Assembly (NCBI RefSeq): GCF_050947875.1
Contig: NC_134570.1
Coordinates: 104,425,122 to 104,489,121 of the forward strand
Length of the DNA stretch: 64,000 nucleotides
Direction: 5' to 3'
Origin: Dermacentor variabilis
Lineage: Eukaryota > Arthropoda > Arachnida > Ixodida > Ixodidae
Positions 47,321-56,943 of the stretch are shown here, in pieces; the stretch's first letter is position 1; each line of letters starts with the position of its first letter. Position numbers and translations under genes: made by a program. Under the pieces are notes generated by a model. The model did no database searches, was not told the DNA's origin, and was given only the letters and a program-made list of their open reading frames with translations.

Positions 47321-47693
47321 ATGTCCTCCGTGACGCCGCCAAGACGCGGAGGTGGCCGGCCATTGGTGAAGGGGCGGACACTTGCCACTGCGGCGTTCTT
47401 CTTGCTGCCGTTGCTGACTCAAGGCTCACATGCAGAAAGCTTTCAGAACGCTTCGGGCAGCGCTTCTTCGGGAGCGACTGTGTTTACAGCCACGACGATG
47501 GCCACTAGTGTGGACCAGGCGGATGCATCCGATTTCCTGCGAGAGCTTCGAGAAACGGTTGCGCGTGGTTTCGCCAGCATGCCGGCCTCCCTCAGGAGGA
47601 AGATGCTGGAGGCCGAAGTGCGGCCGGAGTGCAGTATTGCCCTTCTAAGGTTCATGCGGGCCTTCCTCAACTTCGAGCCGTGGGCACTCAGAC
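47321..47693 (+). CDS. NRF-6-like (nose resistant to fluoxetine) protein, exon 1
   Basis: Starts at ATG 47321 in the context GCCGCCATGT. The first 25 residues are basic and polar, followed by a hydrophobic run (TLATAAFFLLPLL) ending TQGSHAES, a plausible signal peptide or anchor. A Ser/Thr-rich linker leads to the NRF-domain start: VARGFASMPASLRRKM, then RPECSIALLRFMRAFLNF and EPWALR. The exon ends at 47693 before GTGAGC, in phase 1, and joins in frame to the acceptor at 54648, where CTG TTC GAC restores the family's WAL...DA-GKYP motif. The protein family is a multipass membrane acyltransferase-3-type group implicated in transport or uptake in nematodes. Its role in ticks is not established here. 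The exon is free of lesions. Confidence 0.8.
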
Positions 47694-47847
47694 GTGAGCG
47701 AAACCGCTTGCTTTCTTCTTCGCCTTTCTCTCCCATCATTCTCTCGCTCTTGCACTATTGCCTCGCTGTGGGAACCCACAAAGACAAAGAAAATGCGGTA
47801 TTGAACAAGGCTGGGTGCCTATAATTCTACAGTGAAGGGGTGCTGCG

Positions 47848-47954
<107 letters not shown>

Positions 47955-50378
47955 TTCATTTCCATCAATGCAACGTTGATGATGAAAATGAGAAGGAAAC
48001 TCTTTACCCGCTTGAGGGCATTACACCTGCAGCTGCCATGTTTTCATGCGAAATTATTAAAGTTAGGTTGTACAGCCCATGGTTTGCCTAGCGGCGCATC
48101 GTAGATCACTGCCATACTACGGACTAGTCGTTCTCGTTACATAATTGCTGTATGATGTCATTGCTCATTATATACTGATTATGCATGGACAAGTGTGCTC
48201 AGTGTAATTTACAATGCCCCACAATCTTCGGAACTTTCTTTTGTAGAATGTATCCAGAGCAGAGTTTTCATACTCTTGCGGCTTATTATGTTTGAATCCC
48301 GCTTGCCTAGAGGGGCAGTCATGGATTTTGTCGTCACTTTTCGCGAAAAAAGAAAAAAAACAACATTAAAGCAGAAATCATCTTTGATGATTATCTATGT
48401 CATGCTTGCATTTCTTGAAGCCCTGTATGACACAAATATGTGTAAGCGTTCCATTTCTTAAGCTCTATGATTAACTTCTATTTTATTTTCTTTGATTCCT
48501 TGTTAGCCTAGTGGTTGTCATCCAGTATAGATAGGAGCAGCCTATGGGTACTGAAGTATGAGACGTACTTGCAAGTGGTTAGACAGATCCCGATGTCGAA
48601 TACATGCTGTAGGACACCGCCACCTTGCGAAGTGGACGCGTGGTTCCAGGTGCTTAGGGTGACGCCACGCACTTTTCTCATGCAATGTGGGAACCACTGT
48701 TTGGCCGGGTTCGAGAGGTCCCCGTTGGAACCGATTTTCATTAAAAACCGCGCTTCAATGTTGAATATTCTAGTGAACTGAGGAATTTTATTTTTGTATC
48801 GCACGTGTGAGGCTGACGATGGAGCCGTGCCAGCTGATAACGTGGGACAAGCTTTACTATTCCTATTCAAGCTCCGCACCATTCACGATTAGATAAGGCT
48901 GATTATTCCCCAGCGGTCTTCTAGCTGCATGGAATTCTTATCAATATTAAGAATACGTTTTCCTTGTTCAGTTGCATTGGGGTCCGTGATGACCAAATCA
49001 TCATCGCACTACTACTAATCAATTCTTGGCCGTGCTAGGTGCGTAGCAGTGCCGTGCACTGTACTCGTCTGAGCGACATCGTCTAGCGTGATAGGCTCGT
49101 TTCGGTCGTCAATTCCCGAATCCGATATATGGTCGAACAGCGCTAAATTTATCAAACCCCCAAACCTAAAATATAACAGATTCCTCTCAGTGTTACTCCC
49201 AGTTTCTGAACGAGCCTCTGTTATATGCAATACTAGCACACTACCTCGACAACACATCGTTTCTTCATTCGCCGGTATCGTAGACTCGAGCATACTTGCC
49301 GCCCGCAAAGGCTGCACCAGTCACGCACGTGGTGCGGTGGCGTCCTTTCTTCGTCTGCGCGAACGCAGTAAGAGTCATCCGAATCGTGGTGCCAGTTAAT
49401 CTACGAGGAACGACGTGGACGAAGAGCGCATCAGCGATCGTGAGTTGCTCAGTAGTTGAAATCCTGAAAACCTTACGGCATTAAATTCACAGCTGGCACT
49501 CGGAGCGGCGCGAAGGAACACGAGTGGAAGCCACATACGCGAAACCTGACACAACTAAATCGTCACTTATATAGCGTGGAGTAATGCATTCGTCAAACTG
49601 TAATATACACCACTCACGCGTCACGTGACGTAAAGGACACTTTCGAAGAGTTGCATTCATCACACTCAAGAAGTAGCGAAAAAGAGCTTCCGTAAATGAA
49701 AATATATGCTGCTGCTATCGGTACTTCTTGCCTGAAAGGCGCCATCGAAAGAAACCGGCGGTGGTGCGAGGTCCGCCCTGACGTCCGCAAACCACGTGCG
49801 CGCTTCAGGCTGCCGGCAGTAATGGAAGCCGCGCAGGCAACACGTGACCTCATGGCGAGAACCAATAGTACAGTGGCTAGAATTCTAGCCACTATGCCAA
49901 TAGTGTGCAAGGGCGTCCGGCGGTTTCGCGCGACGGGAAACGGCGCGTTTGCTCTCCTCTTTCTCCTTCGCCTGCGCCACATTCAGCCGCGAGCGTAGGG
50001 TTGGTAGAGTCGATGAATTATTAATCGATTAAATGTATCTGACAAAACCATGAATCTTCAGTCCATGTATACGTCTCATTTAATCAACTCAATTGATTGT
50101 ACTTGTTCGCTTAGTAGTTTTCGAGGGTTTGACAGGAGTTGCGCGAAAATTTTGAAATCTCACTGGAGCACTGGCGTACTGGCGGCGCACGAACAGTGAC
50201 TTTGCGGCCTTGTTCTAGCGACTGCCGACTGTTTTTCCGAGTCCCATAGTGGCGACGAGTGCTTCCTATCTCCAACACCGCGCCCGACAGCACGCCGCCC
50301 TAAGCCAGAGACGTGAAATGCCCTCGCGATCCAAGGCATACCATAGCGAACCCAGCCGTTGATCGTCGTGCCACTCAA
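47955..50378. other. intronic sequence without a recognised feature
   Basis: Several short frames on both strands, none recognisable. A GC-richer block at about 49740-50000 has a plus frame of 100 codons (49696-49998) with no known domain and contains the palindrome listed separately. Confidence 0.4.
49872..49893. repeat. 22-bp perfect palindrome
   Basis: AGTGGCTAGAATTCTAGCCA followed by CT is its own reverse complement, with no spacer. It could be the centre of a small foldback element, but the flanks are not complementary. Confidence 0.8.
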
Positions 50379-50656
50379 AGTGCGCTAAAGACGCGCCACA
50401 GCACGCACTGGTTTAGATCATGTATGTTAATATAGCGATGGAGTTCATGTCGATACCAGCAAATATGTAGCGTCAGAGCACATATTCTCGCATGCTGCCG
50501 TTGTGCGACCATTCAAAGAAGGTTTCGGTTTCACTCAAACATCCCAGTCAATTGACTTTACTTTGCTCTGTAGAAGAAAGCATATATGCTTTAAGATCCT
50601 AAACCAGCAATTTTCTTGTCCCTTGTGCATATTGGAGATTGACGGAAAATAAGCGT
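50379..50656 (+). repeat. 278-bp repeated unit, copy 1
   Basis: Identical in length to 52293-52570 and different at about 6 of 278 positions. Starts AGTGCGCTAAAG and ends GGAAAATAAGCGT. No coding capacity and no clear terminal inverted repeats. It lies in otherwise unassigned intron sequence. Confidence 0.93.
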
Positions 50657-51254
50657 ACTGGAAAACACACACAACTGCTGAGAAAGACACAGGACACACA
50701 TATTGTAATTGACATACAGGAATATTGTAATTTTTTGCCTATTTCAGAGGGACTTCACGTCTCACTTCTGCGTTTTTCTCCTTGTTTAACTGTACTGTGT
50801 AAGGAATCAATAGTGTCATGCATCTTATTTATTTCTGCACTAAACGCCCATTTTATAATATATACTTTTTATATTTTCTGAAGCCACCAGTGTGAACTAT
50901 ACTATGATTTAGTGTTTAACAAGTCAAAGATTATACTTTATCAAATGTTTATACACTTGTATTTCGAACTTGGTTCCACCTCTCAAACATTAAAATAGCG
51001 CCCTTCAAATGCAGATAACTGGTTTTCAACCCTTTTAAAAGGGCCCTGCAAGAATTTTCATTAATAAAATATTTGATCAGAAACCCTGCATCGAAACCGA
51101 TTAACTAATTAAAGGCTGGAATGCTGAATGATCAATCGTTATTTGAATAAAAAAATTATTCGAATGTCGCTTTGCGTACGTCGGCTTCCTTCGCCTGCTT
51201 TTGCTCGCACATGCAGCATACGACGCGCGGCAACTGTATTGTCGCCCTTGGTCT
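50657..51254. other. intronic sequence without a recognised feature
   Basis: AT-rich sequence between the first repeated unit and the LINE. The start (ACTGGAAAACACACACAACT) does not continue the similarity with the second copy's flank. Confidence 0.4.
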
Positions 51255-52840
51255 TTATCATCATCATAATCATCATAATCGGCCTGGTTACGCCCACTGC
51301 AGGGCAAACGCCTCTCTCATACTATTCCAATTACCCCGTTCATGTACTAATTCTGGCCATGTTGTCCATACACACTTCTCAATCTCATCCACCCACCTAA
51401 CTTTCTGCCGCCCCCTGCTACGCTTCCCTTCCCTTGGAAACCTGTCCGTAACCCTTAATGACCATCAGTTATCTTCCCTCCTCATTACATGTTGTCCTCA
51501 TGCCCATTTCTTTTTCTTTATATCAACTAAGATGTCATTAACTCGAGTTTGTTCCCTCCCCCAATCTGCTCTTTTCTTATCCCTTAACGTTACACCCGTC
51601 ATTCTTCTTTCCATACCTCGTTGCGTCGTCCTCAATTTAAGTAGAATCCTTTTCGTAAGCCTCCAGGTTTCTGCCCCATACTTGAGTACTGGTAAGACAC
51701 AGCTGTTATAAACTTTTCTCTTGAGGGATAATGACAACCTGTTGTTCATGATCTGAGAATGCCTGCCAAGCGCACCCCAGCCCATTTTTATTCTTCTGAT
51801 TATTTCGGTCTCATGATCTGGATCCGCGGTCACTACCTGTCCTAAGTAGATGTATTCCCTTACTACTTCCAGTACCTCGCTACCTATCGTAAACTGCTGT
51901 TCTCTTCCGAGACTGTTAAACATTACTTTAGTTTTCTGCAAATTAATTTTTAGACCCACCCTTCTGCTTAGCCTCTCCAGGTCAGTGAGCATGCATTGCA
52001 ATTTGTCCCCTGAGTTACTAAGCAAGGCAATATCATCAACGCATCGCAAGTTACTACGGTATTCTCCATTAACTCTTATCCCCAATTCTTCCCAATCCAG
52101 GTCTCTGAATACCTCCTGTAAACACGCTGTGAATGGCATCGGAGAGATCGTTTCTCCCTGCCTGACATCTTTCTTTATTGGGTATTTGTTGCTTTCTTTA
52201 TGGAGGACTACGGTGGCTGTGGAACCGCTATAGATATCTTTCAGTATTTTTACATATGGCGCGTCTACACCCTGATTATGTGATGCCTCCATAGTGCGCT
52301 AAAGGCGCGCCACAGCATGCACTGGTTTAGATCATGTATGTTAATATAGCAATGGAGTTCATGTCGATACCAGCAAATATGTAGCATCAAAGCATATATT
52401 CTCGCATGCTGCCGTTGTGCGACCATTCAAAGAAGGTTTCGGTTTCACTCAAACATCCCAGTCAATTGACTTTACTTTGCTCTGTAGAAGAAAGCATATA
52501 TGCTTTAAGATCCTAAACCAGCAATTTTCTTGTCCCTTGTGCATATTGGAGATTGACGGAAAATAAGCGTGAGGGCCCGACGAAAGTGAGGTTCCGACTG
52601 AATCAAATGCTTTCTCGCTATAATTGAAAGCTATATATAAGGGTTGGTCATATTCAGCCCATTTCTTTATCACCTGATTGATAGTCTGAATATGGCCTAT
52701 TGTTGAGTAGCCTTTACGGAATCCTGCCTGGTCCTTTGGTTGACAGAATTCTAAGATGTTCCTGATTCTATTTGCAACTACCTTAGTAAATACTTTGTAG
52801 GCAACGGACAGGACTTTATACGGCACATCAAGTAGATGGC
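51255..52840 (-). pseudogene. RTE-like LINE ORF2 (RT and C-terminus), interrupted and 5' truncated
   Basis: From about 52835 on the minus strand: LSVAYKVFTKVVANRIRNIL, QPKDQAGFRKGYSTIGHIQT, YSEKAFDSV. A 278-bp foreign unit (52293-52570) plus about 16 bp then intervenes. The RT resumes at 52292 with MEASHNQGVDAPYVKILKDI, STATVVLHKESNKYPIKKDV, RQGETISPMPFTACLQEVF, then NLRCVDDIALLSNSGDKL (FADD-type active site, here CVDD), KINLQKTKVMFNS and EYIYLGQVVTADPDHETEI. After 51540 come IKKKKWA and then sequence readable only with frame changes, to a TCATCATCATAAT tail at about 51258. First catalytic-loop Asp is Asn (FNYSEKAFDS). Same family as the insert at 13.8-14.2 kb. Inactive. Confidence 0.87.
52293..52570 (+). 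repeat. 278-bp repeated unit, copy 2, inside the RTE-like RT
   Basis: Copy of 50379-50656 in the same orientation, 1.9 kb away, about 98 percent identical. It interrupts the LINE RT between the FDSV and MEA motifs with only a few codons lost. The bases next to it (52571-52586, GAGGGCCCGACGAAAG) fit neither the LINE nor copy 1. Confidence 0.93.
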
Positions 52841-53405
52841 GACGCCCACGGCGAAAATGCGCCTTGAGTGTCCATGTAAATGCTATCACAATAAAAAGAA
52901 AATATTGGGTTAGTGCCGCTATAGTACCACCCATAGTCATGCCGCATGCTCGGGCCATGCGCTATGCAACGAACAGATCTATAACCAGTGATTCGGATGT
53001 TCGCGGACTCCGGAGGCAGCCGCTTCACCACTCGAGAATTGTTAGGCCCCCGTGCGGTGTCATGTTGCTACTAAAGAAAATTATTTTATCTTCGGGCGCA
53101 AAACGCGTCCACTGAGACTAGGTGGACGCTCAATACATCTACAGCTATAACAACGGACAATTTGCAGAAGCATTCTGTGAGGAAAGTACTTTCCAACCAA
53201 AGGTGATTATCTGGGGGTAATGCCATTTTCTAAGAAAAGGAATGAGTGTTCCTAGAGTGACACCAATGCGCTTGTTTCTTTTTTTGTCTTCGTTTTTACC
53301 TTGGCGACAGTATAAGCGATTGACGAATGGGACTAGCGCACGTTCGAGGCCGCATTATCACTAAGTCGTGAAACGCAAGAGACTCAGCCCTATTCAGCGA
53401 GCACA
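52841..53405. other. intronic sequence without a recognised feature
   Basis: Lies between two LINE fragments. Nothing recognisable. Confidence 0.4.
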
Positions 53406-53985
53406 GAAACAATCAAATGTCGATAATGTCGCAGACAATGAAAAGTCGCAAAATGCATCGTCTACAAACATTGTATAACATAGTTAACAACCACACAAAA
53501 ATGAGATTTCACAACTACATGCAATTTAATAAATCGCGGCTGACTAGACGAGGTAAGCCCAATCAAACAATATTATTGCCGCGTGCTAGAACAAACGCAT
53601 ATCTTTCTTCCTTCCTGCCCAAGACAATTCGCGAATGGAACGCCCTTCCGCAAAGCGTGGTCAACTCAGCCACTCCCGATTCCTTCTTATCTGCAGTACA
53701 GACGTGCTTTTAATGTCATGCATTCATTGTATCTTTTGCTTGTGTTACATATTCTGATATCTCTTTTATTACGCCTTTCCTATTGGCAGCAATGTGACGG
53801 CATCATCGTCTTTATTTTGAGTATTTGCATGTTTGCTGTGCCTATTAAACTGTCGTTTTATTATTTTTTATTTCCCCTTGAGGAAAAAGTTTGAAATCGC
53901 GTGATGTTTGCGCCACTCTTGCCTGGCCTTCCAAATGGAAGCCGGCAGTATTGTGAAACAAAAAATAAAATAAAAATGTAACCTA
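53406..53985 (+). mobile_element. LINE (CR1/Jockey-type) 3' end
   Basis: The frame 53417-53712 is the typical ORF2 C-terminus of such LINEs: RKMHRLQTLYNIVNNHTKM, RARTNAYLSSFLPKTIREWN, ALPQSVVNSATPDSF, then a TAA stop. A 3' UTR with AAATGGAAGCCGGCAGTATT follows, then an A-rich tail (AAAAAATAAAATAAAAATG) at about 53960-53978. Strongly 5' truncated. It could be the 3' partner of the LINE family at 34466-36890, but they do not overlap. Confidence 0.7.
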
Positions 53986-54640
53986 CAGCATTCGCCAGGC
54001 TGCGCCTTTGCCAACCTAATCCTGTAGTGCGGCCGCTGCACTAAAGAGGGCGCGAACTATTTTTCAAGTTGTGAAATTTAATGTCTGTCGAAGTCGTCGC
54101 TCACGCATGTCTCGTAACTACCCGTTGCTGCTAAACCTCAACTGAAGATTACGCAAGGAAGGTTACAGAATAACGTTGAGAAATACACAACTGATCTCCA
54201 TGGCTTACTGTATAGGCCCAAACGATCGCTGGGTACGTCGTACACCTCAGTGGCAACGAAAACTCTGGTGATGTCGAGCTATGTCACTTCAGTACGTCTC
54301 ACCGAACCATTTCCAGCGTAGACGCTATGTCATACGAACTAGACCGGCCAGCTTGAAAACCAGTGCTAGCAACTGCCACCGAGCATACACCTAACATCAA
54401 CCCAAACTGTTCTTTCATGACAGCGGGGCAACCGCTCATAGATGGTGCGACGGCCTACGCAATATGGCCGCACCTGTGAAAGATAGGTCCATACAATCCG
54501 GGTAATTAAGAAATCCACTAGTTTTCTTTCTCTTTCCTCTGGTAAATACATATTTTTTTTCCTGTAAATACTTCGCACTTTGCTTTCGCACTGTTCTTCA
54601 CTCCACTAAAACGAAGTACAGTGAGGAATCACTAACTCTG
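53986..54640. other. end of intron 1, no recognised feature
   Basis: Nothing recognisable before the splice acceptor. A pyrimidine-rich stretch (54517-54600) leads towards it. Confidence 0.4.
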
Positions 54641-54647
54641 TACGCAG

Positions 54648-54859
54648 TGTTCGACGCGACCGGAAAGTACCCGACCGGCCTCTTCCAGGGATCTCATGCT
54701 GACCCTGGAGCTTTCGACCAGTGTCTAGAGACGGTAGTGCATGACAGTTACGGAAACGTGCTGACACGTGGCCAGTACTGCAACCTGCTTGTCTACTCCA
54801 AGAATGGAACTGCCACCGAGGCTGCGATTCTGGCCGTGTCAGACGTCCTTCACCCGAGG
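54648..54859 (+). CDS. NRF-6-like protein, exon 2
   Basis: Begins after TACGCAG in phase 1 and ends before GTAAGT at 54860, in phase 0. Translated with the last base of exon 1 it reads LFDATGKYPTGLFQGSHADP, GAFDQCLETVVHDSYGN, RGQYCNLLVYSKNGT and VSDVLHPR. This is the middle of the NRF domain: family members have a D-A-(T/S)-GK-P-G(I/L) turn, a Gly-x-Phe/Tyr-Asp-x-Cys motif and a GxYC motif, all visible here with both cysteines. The next exon should complete the domain and lead into the membrane-spanning acyltransferase part. I could not find it in the remaining 9.1 kb, so the gene probably continues beyond the window, with the 60-64 kb gypsy element in its intron. The exon has no lesions. Confidence 0.82.
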
Positions 54860-56655
54860 GTAAGTGACGACGGTGTAGCAGCTATGTCTCTGAAATAAAC
54901 CACTAGGGTAAATAAAAAATTAAAGGATCCCGGTAGCACCCTGAATTCATAGACAGTGTTTATTTTAAAGGTAATGCATACTTTTTTTATAGATAGCACC
55001 TTTAACAGAGCGCACTTCTAATCCTTGAATAGAGTGCTCGAGGAGGCGGGCATTGTTTGCAAATCGAAATACATAATTGTGTAATGACCGAAATTTCACT
55101 TGTTCATTTTTTTAACTCCTTCATGATAAATATTGCAATGTACGAATTGCAGCCGGCCTCATTGCGTGACATGCCCGCTTCGAACTAATTCATTAGATAG
55201 CAGCGGTTTCAATGTAAGGGTCGTGAAACTAGCAGTAAAGGGGTGCTGTTTTTCCAACCGCCGTTTGAATTAACTGCCGTTTTCTGCATCGAATTACAAA
55301 AATATCTGAAATACCAATGTATTTCGTCGCCCGCTATGCGTGTGAGTAACTTGAAACGGTTGCCATCCTGAGAATTAGGAGACTTGGCAGGTATTATTTT
55401 AACAACGAGTGCAGGGGCCACTGTGGATTCTCGCCTGCCTTGCCTACCCTACCTAAGGGAGCTTCTCAGGAAGACACGTGGCCACAACACGAGTATAGAA
55501 CGTCAAATTGACTTTCATTTATTTTTCAATTTCAATTGCGTTTCTTCTTTCTCAGTCATTCTCTGAAATTTCTTACTTTGCATAAAGGTTACACTTCTTT
55601 CACAAATAATAAATAAAAAAGAGCTTCCATAGTGATAACTGTATAGGGGCGACCTGTCAAGGTTAAGTGATGGAAGGACTACCCAGAAATAAGAAAAATA
55701 AGAAAACTGAAAGCACTACAACACTGTTATTGTGACAGCATAAAAATAAAGGTTAGAACAAGTTAAGTCCATTCGTTCACGAAATAATTAAAAAAGAAGG
55801 CATATAGCAATAAAAATAAAATACAAATATGAAGGTACCAAGCATAACAAGAAGCATATCAAGAAAATAAAATCAAAGTACATATATGCACTTTGGTATA
55901 GGAACACCTCAAACGATAAAAAAATAAAAAAAATAGAAATTTGACAGATCCCACGGGCTTTGGGAGTCTAGTATGTTAGGTGAAGCGTCTTGCAGGTTCC
56001 TCGCTTTCCAGCATTGCTTGGCGTTCCGCAAGACGATACCAGGTGGACCAGCCTGTTCCCACGGTTCACTTAGCTGAATAACTGACACTTTCATAGAGCT
56101 GCAATAGACACGGAACGCTACTGCTACCGCTCATCTGGCCACTGAATTTCGCTGCTAACAATTTGCGCATGGGAAACAGTCGGGATTTGACATTCACTAA
56201 GGCCGCGGAGGATGGCCTTTCTGTTTCCCTTGTGAGTTTGATTTTCGGGCGCGCACTTATGCGTGTTCTGTAGCAAAGTGCCCACATCCAAATTCCAAGA
56301 AAATCTTTGTTTGCACCAAGCAGTTCATGTAATGGCTGCTTTCGGTACACTGAAGATTACTTTTGTAAGCAATGATTTTTCGCTTTGATTTGCATTATCG
56401 TACTATGTTCGTCACCCATAGCAAGATTTAATTCTAAACGAAGTAATCTGGAGTTTTCAATCTTAAATCTTTCACAAGCGAACTGCGGTGTTAAGAAATC
56501 TATTAGGTCGACAGACGTACGCAAACGTCAGAAATATCACACAAGTTCTGTTTTCAAACGCTCACGTAAGGTATTTGCATAATCACAGGGACAATATGCA
56601 GTTATCCTGTAATTTTGTGTGACAGTTTATAAATAGATTTAATCTCAAGATACTG
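54860..56655. other. presumed intron 2 of the NRF-like gene, no recognised feature
   Basis: AT-rich and A-rich tracts at 55600-55930. Two minus frames (55909-56094 and 56066-56350) are open but unrecognised. Confidence 0.4.
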
Positions 56656-56677
56656 AACCCTAACCCTAACCCTAACC
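56656..56677. repeat. short interstitial CCCTAA (TTAGGG) tract
   Basis: AACCCTAACCCTAACCCTAA followed by CC, just over three units of the TTAGGG complement. The usual arthropod telomere unit is TTAGG, so this six-base form is probably a chance or replication-slippage repeat. Confidence 0.8.
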
Positions 56678-56697
56678 TGGTCGTCAAGAATAAAATT

Positions 56698-56943
56698 AAT
56701 CCGGACTGCGGGGTTTCAATCTTTTGTAGTAAGTGTGGGGGTTTACTCGATTTAGAATACATGCTTTGGCGCTGCTTGGCGTTGGCCGGTGATGGTTCTC
56801 AAGGTGAACAGTGGTGGCAGTGGATGCTAAACAGTGAGGTGCTGCCGGACCAACTCAGGGCAGTCTAGAGGGCCCGTGTGATGGCAGACGGGCTCGGGCT
56901 CTCGGTCCCGACGAGGGAGCCGCCCGCAGCGGTCCCAGACTGA
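56698..56943 (+). pseudogene. LINE ORF2 C-terminus
   Basis: One frame of 82 codons reads CGVSIFCSKCGGLLDLEYML, WRCLALAGDGSQGEQWWQW, SEVLPDQLRAV, a TAG stop, then RARVMADGLGLSVP and a final TGA. A CX2C pair followed by the LExMLWRC motif and the QLRAVQRAR helix is typical of the tail of RNase H-bearing tick LINEs (recalled). There is one internal stop (about 56868). It is probably from the same broad group as the 21.3-22.0 kb RNase H remnant. Confidence 0.6.
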
